Shown: piece after piece, positions 23,746 through 33,885 of the stretch
How positions within the stretch are numbered: the stretch's first letter is position 1
How the letters are laid out: each line of letters begins with the position of its first letter
Source: Spinacia oleracea
Taxonomy: Eukaryota > Streptophyta > Magnoliopsida > Caryophyllales > Amaranthaceae
Direction of reading: 5' to 3'
Assembly (NCBI RefSeq): GCF_020520425.1
Contig: NC_079491.1
Coordinates: 97,371,152 to 97,435,151, forward strand
DNA length: 64,000 nt
Made by a program: the position numbers and the translations under genes
The notes under the pieces: model-generated
The model's database searches: none
The model's input: only the letters and a program-made list of their open reading frames with translations
What the model was told of the DNA's origin: nothing

Positions 23746-24851
23746 TGTCTCCTCACTATAAGAGAGTAGCTGCCAAAACAAGCTCTCTAAGGCTAAGGTC
23801 GCACCTCAGATCTGAACAAGGGAATCGCTTGAGAACTAACTGCATACCTGAAGTTAGCGTGTGTGCGCATAGCCTTATCTTTTAAGACTTCCTTTAGGAG
23901 GATAGAAAGTGTTTTGACAACAGCTAAGCCTACTTCTCATGTCCCCACTCATTGATTAGCCGATACGAGAGATGGAGTTAAGCTACATCAGCTATAGAAT
24001 CGAACAATGGACCGGAAAGCAATCAAGATCGGAAAGAAGAGCTGGCAACGTTTTGCCTTCTTCAGAACAAGCAAACTAGCGACTCCTATTATAGCTCATG
24101 AGGTTATAGATAGTTTGTTTAGTGTGGTTCTATAAAGAGATTCTTATTACTTAGTAGAAATTCCCTAGGAGTTTCACCAGCGGCCTGAAGGCCTTCCCCC
24201 TGGCTCCCGCTTGTGCTTCTAAGACCTAGAACTCAGAAGTCAAAGTAGACTTGCTTCTTAGCTTCAGGCACTTCCAAGTCACCTAGAGCAGGCCTTAATA
24301 ACTTACCGACCGAATTGTACTGACTTGACTGCGCTTGGATTCTCGAACTCTAAGAGCGGATTGAAGGAAGACATCCGATTCGATCTGTCCGCTTTCAACC
24401 CTTTGCTCCTTCTTCTAACTTATACAGCTTTCTGTAATTCCATCTAATTGGCCTATCGGTGATATAGACTCTTCCTGACGAGTTGCCTACCAGGTAGCTG
24501 CCTATAGCTTTTACCTAGTTCATTTCCCTTTAAGGGGATCTACTACTTATCTAAATAGAAAGATAGGGCCAAAGTCAAGTGATTCAACTCAAGCACGAAC
24601 CGCTACCTCCTCTTCTCCGAGTTCAGAAGAAAAAAAGTTCACTCAAACATTTGTGAGCTCCAAGTCTAAGAGCCTCTCCGGTACGAGAAGTTAAGGGTGA
24701 ATTTCTCTTCTTTAGCGAGAGTCGAAAGGGCGTGAGCCAGTGGCTATGGGGAAGGAAGGGTCTAAGTAAGGAGCTATTGATAGTGACGAACTTTCACGTG
24801 GTAAATTGTTGGCTAGGAAGTGGACAAAGCGTCTCTTACAAAAAAGGGTGG
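23746..24851. other. Intergenic spacer without recognised features
   Basis: About 1.1 kb with only trivial frames. I see no repeat unit, tRNA or transposon end. Composition resembles the surrounding NUMT. Confidence 0.45.
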
Positions 24852-25259
24852 TTATAAAAGTAGGAAAAAAAAGTAGCAGTCCTTTGTATGGTTAGTACCC
24901 TCGCTTACCTCTTCTAGTATCCTTCTGTCTTCCGTAAAACTGCCCGTTGTATCAATAGAATATTTATTCATATCTCTTTGCTTTTTAAGCATCTCATTCT
25001 CTTTTTTGGACTGTGCATATTTCTCAGACAGAATTAAATGTCTAATCTTTAGACTCTCTATACCCTCACCCAAGCTTTTGAGCAGAATTTTCTTACTTGC
25101 GTTATCTATACTAGATAGGTCTATAATAGATAAAGGCTCACTATTGATCCATATCTTTTCACCTATTGAATCAGGAATCAATTTCATGAACCTCTTATTA
25201 TTCATAGCCAAACCAAGAGTGTGCGTACCAGTTTGCTTAAATAGCACTAGGTTTTTCAT
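24852..25259 (-). CDS. Unrecognised ORF, 135 codons, coiled-coil-like
   Basis: An open frame on the minus strand begins MKNLVLFKQTGTHTLGLA and contains a lysine/glutamate-rich segment (SEKYAQSKKENEMLKKQRDM, about residues 78-97) likely to form a coiled coil. The C terminus is a hydrophobic run. I do not recognise a family. It sits about 400 bp upstream of the LINE relic, on the opposite strand. Mitochondrial plasmid remnants often carry such lone frames, but I have no motif to support that. The antisense frame 25006-25593 is probably its shadow. It may not be a gene at all. Confidence 0.25.
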   Translation of the reverse strand: MKNLVLFKQTGTHTLGLAMNNKRFMKLIPDSIGEKIWINSEPLSIIDLSSIDNASKKILLKSLGEGIESLKIRHLILSEKYAQSKKENEMLKKQRDMNKYSIDTTGSFTEDRRILEEVSEGTNHTKDCYFFFLLL

Positions 25260-25672
25260 ATCTACCCTGAAAGTCTACCTCAAGCTCTGTTTTCAATTCT
25301 GGATTCTTGTACTGTGCCTCAAACCAACCGAAATCTTTCTAGCTGAAACAGACTTTTCTACTTCTTTTATGGGGTTCGGACAAGACCCTTTCTTTGAAAT
25401 CCAACTAAATAAAGTGAAGCAAGCGGTAAGTAGAGGGGAAGATTCTAAAATTGGGTTTCTCTTAATTCTATTGAAGTCACTTAGCCTAACAACAGGTTAC
25501 GGCACACAGGCGGAGGTCTCAACTCTTATTCTATTTCGGGCACGTGTAAAAGACCTCTTATCCTTCGATCAATTAGTCGATATAAGTCTCTGAAACGTTA
25601 AAGGGTAAGATTCTCTCTCCTAAAATATTTGCGTAGGTTAGGGTGTTCTACTAACTTGCGCCATCATCATTA

Positions 25673-27247
25673 ATGGCGAAGAAGAAGAAAGCTACTATCA
25701 ATTCCGAACAACTAGAGTATTCTAAACAAGCTGATGTAAGTAATCCCATGAGTAATCAACAAATGGAGCCACCTCGAGTAATTGCGAATAAACCCATTTC
25801 TGTGAACCCAAATAAATCTGGAGAGATAATGGTTCATTCTCCTTTTGTCCATCCAAGTGTTGGATTGGTATCCATGGAATTGCATAATGCTATTATTGCA
25901 ACTAATCGATCTCTAGGGATGAATGGAGGTGCACCTGCTACAGTTGCCAACGAAATAGTAACCCCTGGGGAAAATGGAAATCAACCTAGCAATACTATCT
26001 TGAATAAAAATGGGGAAGCAATGGTCCCTATAATGAGGAGATTACTGGAGCTGAATGCTGAAATTGATAAGGCTCTTAAGGGGCCGCCTCAACCTTATAC
26101 AGGTACTCAATCTCAATCTATGCCTCGTTCTGGGAATCGTAGAATTATGTTAAATGCTAAGGTTCATAATGCCCAACCTGCAAGTGAACCAACTGTGCCT
26201 GTGGGAAAGGATGCTTGGACTGGTTTGTTTACAGGATCCAAGTTAGCTGGAAAGGGTGTTGCTCTTGCATTTTTGGCTCCAATTTATAAAGAAGGAAAGA
26301 AAATAGCTCAATTGCAAAAAACGGATGTTGATATTGGGACTGAAAAATGGTTGAACTCTGTGGTTTTATATGTTGTTGGGGATATACCCACTATAGCATC
26401 AGTTAATAGATTCATTTCTAGTACCTGGAATCATGTTGCTGAGCCTGTTGTTTATCTTCATGATGATGGATATTTCATCATTACCAGACTCAAGAAGATC
26501 AAAATGAAATTGTTTATGGTGGTCCATATACATTTTATAACAAACCTGTTATAATAAAACCTTGGTCCCCTGCATTTCTGTGATGAAGTACTTAAGGTGA
26601 TACCACTTTGGTACGGCTTCCTAATCTGCCTCTGAACTGTTGGGGACCGGATTCCCTTACTAGAGTCGGTAGCCTTCTTGGAGTCCCTTTGTATGCTGAT
26701 GAGTGTACAACTGCTCAGTTAAGAGTTTCGTTTGCTGGAGTGCTTGTAGAGATGGATATTACTTCCCCTCTCCCAGATGTTATTTGGATTGAAGATGCTG
26801 CAGGGAACTTGTTCAAGCAAAAGGTTGAATATGACTGGAGGCCTTCATATTGTAAAATATGTCATATGGCTGGGCACAATTGTGATCAGCAACCTGCTTT
26901 GCAACAACCGAGGGTTCAGCCTAAGATCACTCAGATATGGATGCCAAAGCAGACTACTCAACCAGCCGCACCTCCTAGCCACTTAGTAGCTACTCATTTG
27001 CTACTGCCACTGATACTCCTACTCAGGCTCCAACAGTGGCTCAATCAGGAGCAGATGCTGGGTGGAGGTTGCTACCAAGAGAGGTAGTAGAGCTATGCCA
27101 GTACCATCAAGAACAAGTCCTAATAATTCTTTCTTTACTCTTGATGACGAACAACAAGGAGGTGAGATGCAAAATGAAGATGTAGGAGATTTCAATAGTG
27201 GGGGCGTTGCTTCAGGGCAAGCTGGATTGCAATTCCTTGTCAAATGA
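25673..27247 (+). pseudogene. LINE ORF1 (nucleic-acid-binding protein), decayed
   Basis: The N-terminal 293 codons are open (MAKKKKATINSEQLEYSKQ onwards), with the conserved block GSKLAGKGVALAFLAP and VVLYVVGDIPTIAS, then LHDDGYF. A frameshift near 26485-26490 is followed by the continuation from 26608: RLPNLPLNCWGPDSLTRVGS, then an FKQKVEYDWRPSYCKICHM zinc-knuckle-like segment (C-x2-C-x4-H). Another shift lies near 26990-27080, with the end at LQFLVK and stop 27245-27247. The product would have been the RNA-binding partner of ORF2 in the LINE particle. The stop overlaps the ORF2 start as ATGA. Confidence 0.8.
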
Positions 27248-28246
27248 GGTTTAATCTGTGCACTTGGAATGTCAAAGGTTTAAATGAGCCTCTCAAAGTC
27301 TCTGAGGTTAAACACCTTATTAATATTCACAATATGAAAATTATAGCTTTGATAGAAACTAGAGTTAAGTCTCTCAAAAAATGAGAAAAAGTTTGCATTG
27401 GACTTGGGAAACAAATAACGCTCATAGTGATAAGGGGAGGATTTGGGTTGGATGGCAACATCTTGATGTTGATATGACAATTTTAGCTAGTTCTGATCAG
27501 TTTATTCATTGCATCATAAAAGATAGGCATGGAAGCAATTATCTCTTCTTCACTTTATGGTCTGCATACTATCGACACAAGGAAACCTATGTGGAATGAT
27601 ATTATAGGTTTGAGAAACTCTGTCACAGGGCCGTGGCTTTTAGCAGGAGACTTTCACTCTGTCCTTTCTTTTGAAGACAGAATTCATGCATGGAGCTCCT
27701 ATTATAGGAAATCAGAGATTTTCATTATTGTATTGAAAATGCAGCTCTCTTTCCTATTAGTAGTGGTGGCAATCTCTTTTCTTGGCAGAAAGGAATTGGT
27801 GAAGGAAAAACTTCAAGCAGAATTGACTAGTGTTTAGTAAATGTTGATTGGATGCATAATTTGACTGATGTTGTTCCCGATTATTTGAATCACTCCATTT
27901 CAGATCATACTCCTCTTCTTATTAGTTGTTTACCTGAAGCTAGCGGAGGTAACACAGTTCCCATTTTTCAACTATCTTGCTACTCATAGCAAGTTTTTTA
28001 AGGTTGTTGAGGATGTTTGGCAGGCTCCTGTTAATCATGGTAATCATATAAACTGTGGATAAAGCTTAAAAAGGTCAAGGTGCAGTTAAAAACTTAACTT
28101 TACACTCAGAAGAATTTAGAGGCACTGTTGCAAAAATAGAACACGCAAGGAGTTCTTTGAGTGCAAACTCAAATTCAACAACATGCAACGATTTGTATGA
28201 GGAAGAGCAGGTATGTATTCATGAGCTAAGGAAATGGTCAAAGGTA

Positions 28247-28341
28247 GAGGAGATTGCGTTGAGAAAAAAGGCAAGGAATTTAATAGCTAAAGCTATGCTT
28301 TTGGATTGCTTGGTTTAAAATTTTCTCAACGCAATCTCCTC
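28247..28341. repeat. Inverted repeat flanking a mitochondrial repeat inside the LINE
   Basis: A 21-bp arm at 28247-28267 (starting GAGGAGATTGCGTTGAG) is exactly repeated in inverted form at 28321-28341. The 53-bp loop contains the AGCTAT-variant palindromic repeat. The intact LINE encodes a different, continuous stretch here, so the right arm looks like a copied or inverted segment that arrived with the repeat. Confidence 0.75.
28281..28304 (-). repeat. Mitochondrial palindromic repeat inside the LINE ORF2
   Basis: TAATAGCTAAAGCTATGC then TTTTGG. It is the same variant as at 21303-21328 and 8145-8170. Confidence 0.75.
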
Positions 28342-29639
28342 TCTTAAAGAAAGGCAAAGAAGAAACAGGATGTCAGTGCTTATCAATGATCAGGGGGATA
28401 GGCTGATAGATGCAGATGATATTCAACGTGAAATTTTTAGCTTTTAGAAATCTTTGCTGGGTTCATGTGCTTCTGTTCTGCCTACTGTCAATATTCCTGC
28501 TCTCAGAAGTGGCCCTAGATTAAGTAAGGAGGCTGGAGAATACCTTTCCCAAGAAGTTACTGGAAAAGAAATTGATCTGGCTATGTGGAGTATTGCAGAT
28601 GATAAAGCTCCGGGATTGGATGGCTTAAATGCTATTTTTTTAAAACAGAGCTGGAACATTATTAAAGGTGACATCTACTCTGCTATTCAGGAGTTTTTCA
28701 AAACTGGTATCATGTCTAAACTGTTTAATGTCACTTCTGTCACGCTTGTTCCTAAAGTTCCTAATCCAACGAGGGTTCAGGAATACAGATCTATAGCATG
28801 TTGCAATATTTTAAGATTATTTCTAAGATTCTCACTAGAAGAATGCAAGGCATTATTGATTGTTCAGGACTGTCAAGCTGGTTTCATCCCAGGGAGACCA
28901 ATTTCTGAGAATATTCTGCTTGCCACGGAATGTTTTAAATGGTACGGGAGGGCCAATGTTTCTCCTAGGTTTATGCTAAAGATTGATCTGAAGAAAGCAT
29001 ATGATTCTTTGGAATGGTCCTTTCTTCACGATGTAATGAAGGAACTGGGTTTCCCTGAGACTTTTGTGCAGTGGATTTTTCCGTGTATCACAACTGTCTC
29101 CTACAACATTCTTATCAATGGCAGGCCCTGTGCTCCTTTGGAGGCAAAAAAAGGACTAAGGCAAGCCGCGCCTTTTCTCTTTGCAATTGGAATGAAATAC
29201 CTCACTCGTCGCATGCAGCAACTGTACAAAAACCCCAACTTCCATCCAAAATGTGAGAAATTTTTATCACATCATGTTTGCTGATGATCTCTTGATGTTT
29301 GCTAGAGCTGATTTCATTTCAATAACAATGCTTTTTTTTAAACCTTCCAACTTTTCTCTCATGCTTCTGGTTTGGAAGCAAATATTGAGAAAAGTAATAT
29401 CTACCTACGAGGGGTGTCTACTCATGACAAACAGCAGATTCTGGATGCTCTTAGGATTCCTATGGGAGAATTCCCGTTCAGGTACTTAGGCGTGCCTCTT
29501 TCTACTAAGAAGCTTCCGTATGCTCATTGTAAATCCTTAGCTTACAAGGTGGTAAGTAGAGCTAAAAGCTGGACAACTTAATTTCTTTCATATGCAGGCC
29601 GGTTACAGTTGGTTAAAGTGATTCTTCTCAGTCTGCAAT

Positions 29640-29702
29640 CCAAAAACTTCGCTCCGATTGCTTAAGCTCAAAACCTCTTCGAGCTTTAGGTTGTTTACAT
29701 GC
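29640..29702 (+). repeat. Compound palindromic repeat inside the LINE ORF2
   Basis: CCAAAAACTTCGCTCCGATTG, then CTTAAGCTCAAAACC, then TCGAGCTTTAGGTTGTTTAC. It replaces LINE coding sequence between LQSK and YWCQIF-type residues. Confidence 0.7.
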
Positions 29703-30593
29703 TACTGGTGTCAAATTTTCATACTCCCTAAGATGAAAGAAATTCAAGCTTTTTGCAGGTTGTTCCTTTGGACCGGAGAAAAAAAATCCTTCAAAGAAAG
29801 CTCTAGTTTCATGGGCTCAGTTATGTCTTCCAAGGGTTGCCGGTGGTCTGAATATCAAAGACATAGGCTTATGGAACAAAGCAGTAGTTACTAAGCTACT
29901 TTGGGCCATTACTTTTAAAAAGGACAGATTATGGTGCAAGTGGGTCGATACTTATTACATTAAAGGTAGAAGTCTTCATGATTTGACGTGTCCTACTAAT
30001 TGCTCTTGGGCTTTGAAGAAAATTATTGGCAGTTTCGCACTTGTGACTAATGCTGGTGGATGGGACCAGGTTGTGAAGAATGACTCATTTTCAATTAAAG
30101 CAATGTATAGAAATTTGCTCGGCGATCACATTAAACTGGGGTAGAATGATCTGCAATAACAATCACCTAGAAGCTTGTTTATTACTTGGCTTACTGTTTG
30201 GAGAAGACTTCCCACCCTTGATAGATTACTTGAATGGAGAGTGGTGAGTCATAATGTTTGCTGCCTGTGTGGTAACTGAATCAGTTGACCATTTCGTTTT
30301 CTTGTGTTCCTTTTCTGCTGGTATCTGGAACAAGGTTCTTACCCTTCTAGAATTTCTCTAGAAAAGCTGATAGCTTTACTGTTGAGCTGGATTTTGTGAT
30401 CAAAATGAGTAAGAAAACTGGTGATAGGCATAAGTTGTACGTGGTGTTCTTTGCTGAGACCGTCTATCATCTCTGGTTGCAGAGGAATGAAAATGAAAAT
30501 GACAAGGAAGCTGTAGGAATCCAGAGGCTATTCTGAATGATATCATGTTTAAGGTAGCTTGCAGAGCTTCTGATGCTCAAAATTCTCTCTTGC

Positions 30594-30703
30594 TTAAGCT
30601 TAAGCGAAGCTTTTGGTAGTTGACTCCCTAAAGCTCGAAGTTGAGCTTAAGTGAAGATTTTGTTTACACGCTTAGTGCATTAAGGTAGTTTACTTGCTTA
30701 AGC
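30594..30703. repeat. Palindromic repeat cluster at the 3' end of the LINE relic
   Basis: CTTAAGCTTAAGCGAAGC then TTTTGGTAGTTGACTC, a GCTCGAAGTTGAGC hairpin and a TTTACTTGCTTAAG copy. It sits exactly where the LINE coding sequence stops, in place of the 3' UTR and poly(A). Confidence 0.65.
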
Positions 30704-31665
30704 CTAAGAAATATCTAAAAGGCACAAAACCAAAACAAGTGAGAAATCCGGGGTTCAAGATAGCACGGTTCCAGCTTTCCCGCTCAATAATGCTAAACTT
30801 AGCTAACCTGCAAGCACTCGCATAAAAAATTCTTTGGGGAAGAGTAAAGGCGCTTACTCTTACTGTTAGATTGACTAAGGCAAACGAGTGTTCTCTCCTT
30901 TTTCTTGCACTTTATTCCCCTCCTCCCCCTGCGGTTAGATTAGTTATGGAGTTGGGCAGCGGGAAGTTCGCTCTTGCAGCTTATCTTCTTAGCAGCTATT
31001 CCAGCAAGCGCCTCTCAAAGTAAGCCTATCCATGATAGTATAGTCTGAGAAAGCAAGCACTAAACTCAAAGCTTATGGCAGCAGCTAGAGTAACTCGAGT
31101 ATTAAGAAAAGAAGGAGGTGTCCTAACGGAGTTCGTTTCTCGCGCTTATGCCCCCCCTCTGCCCTTTCTCCATTCCGTAGATAGAATCTGGAAAATGAGA
31201 TATACCATATACATACCTTTTTTCTTTTTTAGGTAAGCGCTTAGTATAGTAGTTTGACCTTTTTAATATACCTACCGGCCGTTATATGCTTTAAAGTGGA
31301 GATAGGTTAATTCCTATCTTGAATAGCTATAACAAAGGGTTTTTTCTATGAGTTCGATCCATTAGGTTCTTCGATTTGTTCAGAAAAGAAACCAGAGACA
31401 ATAAAACATCTTTGATTACGATTAAAAAAAAAGATCAAATAGACCAAGATCCAATTTCGGGTCATTTCTTGGTGAACATGATCTGCCATAATCTCTTCGA
31501 TTCTTTCATTTATGTGCCAGAATACAGAGATATTGGGTAGGAAAGTGGAAGAGACTTTTTTCTATATGATAATCAAAGGGAGTGGGAAAGCTGCAGTAAT
31601 TCTTTGGAAAAGCCCGATTCTCTTTGTCTTCGAGCTTACATTCTTCAATCCACTGATTCGTTCCT
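30704..31665. other. Mitochondrial spacer downstream of cox3
   Basis: About 1 kb between the repeat cluster and the cox3 stop. On the minus strand 31697-31506 there is a 63-codon frame overlapping the cox3 end. Many plants have sdh4 starting inside the cox3 end, but I cannot recognise sdh4 here. Confidence 0.4.
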
Positions 31666-32464
31666 TCATATACCTCCCCACCAATAGATAGAGACAAATA
31701 AGAATAACCAAACCACGTCTACAAAATGCCAGTACCATGCAGCTGCTTCAAAGCCAACGTGATGTTCCTTGGTCAGATGACCAAAATATTGGCGAATACC
31801 ACATATAATCAAGAAAAGAGTACCTATAATCACGTGAAAACCATGAAAGCCTGTTGCTAAGATAAAGGTAGAACCATAAATACTATCCGAAATAGTGAAG
31901 GGTGCGTCATAATATTCCATTCCTTGAAAGCCTGTGAATACTAGAGCCAGTAAAACGGTAGTTACTAAAGCGTAAACTGCTCGTTTTTGCTTCCCTGCGA
32001 GTATAGCATTATGAGCCCAAGTTACGGCAGCTCCGGATGAAAGAAGAATAAGGGTATTAAGAAAAGGGATTTCCCGAGGATCTAAAACCCAAATCCCTTT
32101 TGGAGGCCAAATACCTCCGATCTCTACCGCATGTGCCAAAGAAGAATGAGAAAAAGCCCAAAAAAAAAGCAAAAAAGAACATAACCTCCGATACGATGAA
32201 CAAAATAAAACCATATCGAAGTCCTAATTGTACGACTTTGGTATGATGTCCTTCTAACGTGGATTCGCGTAGAACATCACGCCACCATACAAACATGGTA
32301 TATAGGATAAAAATAAGGCCCAAACTTAGAAGTGTTGCACCCCCTTGAAATGAGTGCATGTACATCACACCTCCTACGGTCGTTGCCAAAGCTCCGAGTG
32401 AACCCGAAATAGACCATGGACTTGGATCTACCAACTGAAAAGAATGCCTTTGAGATTCAATCAT
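31666..32464 (-). pseudogene. cox3: cox3 pseudogene (single frameshift)
   Basis: This is cytochrome c oxidase subunit III, an inner-membrane subunit of complex IV. It starts MIESQRHSF (ATG 32462-32464) and ends [13 protein letters not shown] with stop at 31666-31668. Total length is 799 bp, one more than the 798 bp expected for a 265-codon gene. The extra base lies in an expanded A/T run near 32158-32180, where translation switches from [10 protein letters not shown] in one frame to [17 protein letters not shown] in the other. Otherwise the sequence is highly conserved (for example [18 protein letters not shown]). One codon reads arginine in LDPREIPF, where the plant protein has tryptophan after RNA editing, so the transfer was probably DNA-mediated. 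The upstream region is split by the Copia element 23 bp before the start codon. Confidence 0.93.
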
Positions 32465-32486
32465 AAAGCACTTTGTCTCAGTTGTA

Positions 32487-32491
32487 TGTAA
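32487..32491. repeat. Target-site duplication of the Copia element, left copy
   Basis: TGTAA here matches TGTAA at 49518-49522, flanking the 17-kb element. Joining the flanks restores continuous mitochondrial-type DNA upstream of cox3. Confidence 0.85.
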
Positions 32492-33868
32492 TTTTAGGTT
32501 ATGATACATATGACAAAACATAAATCATGCGGAAAACCTTAATGTCAGGAAACATATTATTTACACATAATCATTTAGCATAATTTAGGAGCATACACTT
32601 TGTAGCGTGCCCTCCCTAGCTGCGCCCGAACCTGACAAGAACAAGTCTTTAGGACTCCAAATGTCGTCCCTCCGTAGATAGTCCACAGTACGTCCGGATC
32701 CGCCTCAAGTTAGACCAACTAGAATCGCCCTTAAGGTTACTAGGAATTTCGGCTATTGTGTTTGCAAGTGTATGGCTGATTTTTCTTTCAAAAACTTACC
32801 CTTTGAATACTTCAATCGTGTCTGTAAATAATGACCCTAGGCACTTATTTATAGAGGTATGGAAAAGGAACTGGAATCCTATTAGGATACTAATTAATTT
32901 AATTAGAATCCTGCTAGGACTCTATTTAAATAAACTTTATCTAATAGGTTTAGGATTTAATCTTTTATCGAATCCCGATAGTTTTAGGATTCGCACACGA
33001 GCATCGCACGAGCACCGTACACCCGCGCAGGCCTTGCGGCCCACGCTGAGCGCACAGCGCTCGGCCCATGCTGCTGTCCGCGCGCGCCCATGGCTTCGGC
33101 TGGGCCTGGCTTGCGCTGGGCCTGGTCGAGGCTTTGGCGTGTGTTGGTGATGTGTGTGGTTTGCTGGGCGATGGCCTGGCTTCGTGCTGGGCCTTCGTCT
33201 AGCGAGCCTCGTCCGATGCTAATTCGTACGATACGCTTACGATTAAATTCCCGATTTCGGAATTCATTTCCGATACGAACAATATTTAATATTTCCGATT
33301 CCGGAATTAATTTCCGTTTCGAACAAATATTTAATATTTCCGTTTCCGGAATTATTTTCCGATTCCGATAATATTTCTGATTCTGACAATATTTCCGCTT
33401 CCGGCAATATTTCCGATTCCGGCAATATTTCCATTTCCGATAATATTTTCCGATACGTACCATGTTTCCGTTTCCGGCAACATCTACGACTTGGATAATA
33501 TTTATATTTTCGATACGATCCATATTTCCGTTTCCGGCAATACCATCGTTTCCGGAGTATTCACTTGCTTGTGACGATCTCAGCTCCCACTGAAACCAAG
33601 ATCCATCGATTCCGAATATCCATAGATGGAGTATTTAATGCCATTAAATACTTGATCCGTTTACGTACTATTTGTGTGACCCTACGGGTTTAGTCAAGAG
33701 TAAGTTGTGGATTAATATCATTAATTCCACTTGAACTGAAGCGGCCTCTAGCTAGGCATTCAGCTCACTTGATCTCACTGAATTTATTAACTTGTCAATT
33801 AATACTGAACCGCATTTATTAGACTTAACATTAAATGCATACTTGGACCAAGGGCATTATTTCCTTCA
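32492..33868 (-). repeat. 3' LTR of the Copia element
   Basis: A 1377-bp repeat, the same length as the right-hand LTR once its LINE is removed. Its terminal TG/CA is damaged at one end (TTTTAGG here against TGTTAGG at 43190). It contains a GC-rich segment at about 32995-33215 and a short-period repeat tract at about 33250-33545. Confidence 0.92.
33250..33545. repeat. Degenerate tandem repeat inside the LTR
   Basis: A roughly 15-20 bp unit of the type AATATTTCCGATTCCGGC is repeated many times with variation. The homologous tract in the other LTR is at about 48900-49200. Confidence 0.8.
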
Positions 33869-33885
33869 GACTCCCACTTATCCTT
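33869..33885 (-). promoter_or_regulatory. Polypurine tract of the Copia element
   Basis: The minus strand reads AAGGATAAGTGGGAGTC directly before the 3' LTR start (TGAAGG), the expected place for the plus-strand primer of reverse transcription. Confidence 0.7.

Larger units (their letters stand above)
25626..30594 (+). mobile_element. Decayed L1-type LINE embedded in mitochondrial DNA
   Basis: A near full-length but dead non-LTR retrotransposon. It has ORF1 (25673-27247), ORF2 (27244-30594) with endonuclease, reverse transcriptase and C-terminal zinc-finger-like regions, and the same domain order as the intact LINE at 43594-48531. It has many stops and indels. Three palindromic repeat clusters of the mitochondrial family lie in it (28281-28304, 29640-29702) or at its 3' end (30594-30703), and there is no poly(A) tail or visible target duplication. 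The repeats are otherwise confined to mitochondrial DNA here, so this LINE was probably resident in the mitochondrial genome before the block moved to the nucleus. The 5' edge is an estimate. Confidence 0.85.
27244..30594 (+). pseudogene. LINE ORF2 (endonuclease and reverse transcriptase), decayed
   Basis: ORF2 starts at ATG 27244 (MRFNLCTWNVKGLNEPLK). The endonuclease region is broken at 27381 and beyond, but GRIWVGWQHLDVDM and LLAGDFHSVLS remain. The reverse transcriptase is readable from 28454: DDKAPGLDGLNAIFLKQSW, QAGFIPGRPISENILLATE, LKIDLKKAYDSLEW and, in another frame, MFADDLLMFARAD near 29274-29310, which keeps the FADD catalytic pair. The expected RQGDPLSPFLF motif reads RQAAPFLF, so a catalytic-core segment is damaged. 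The C-terminal zinc-finger-like part is scrambled around 29990-30590. Repeat insertions at 28281-28304 and 29640-29702 interrupt it. Confidence 0.82.

Noticed and set aside
31506-31697. sdh4 overlapping the cox3 end
   Set aside because: The position is right for sdh4 in some plants, but the 63-codon frame has no recognisable sdh4 sequence.
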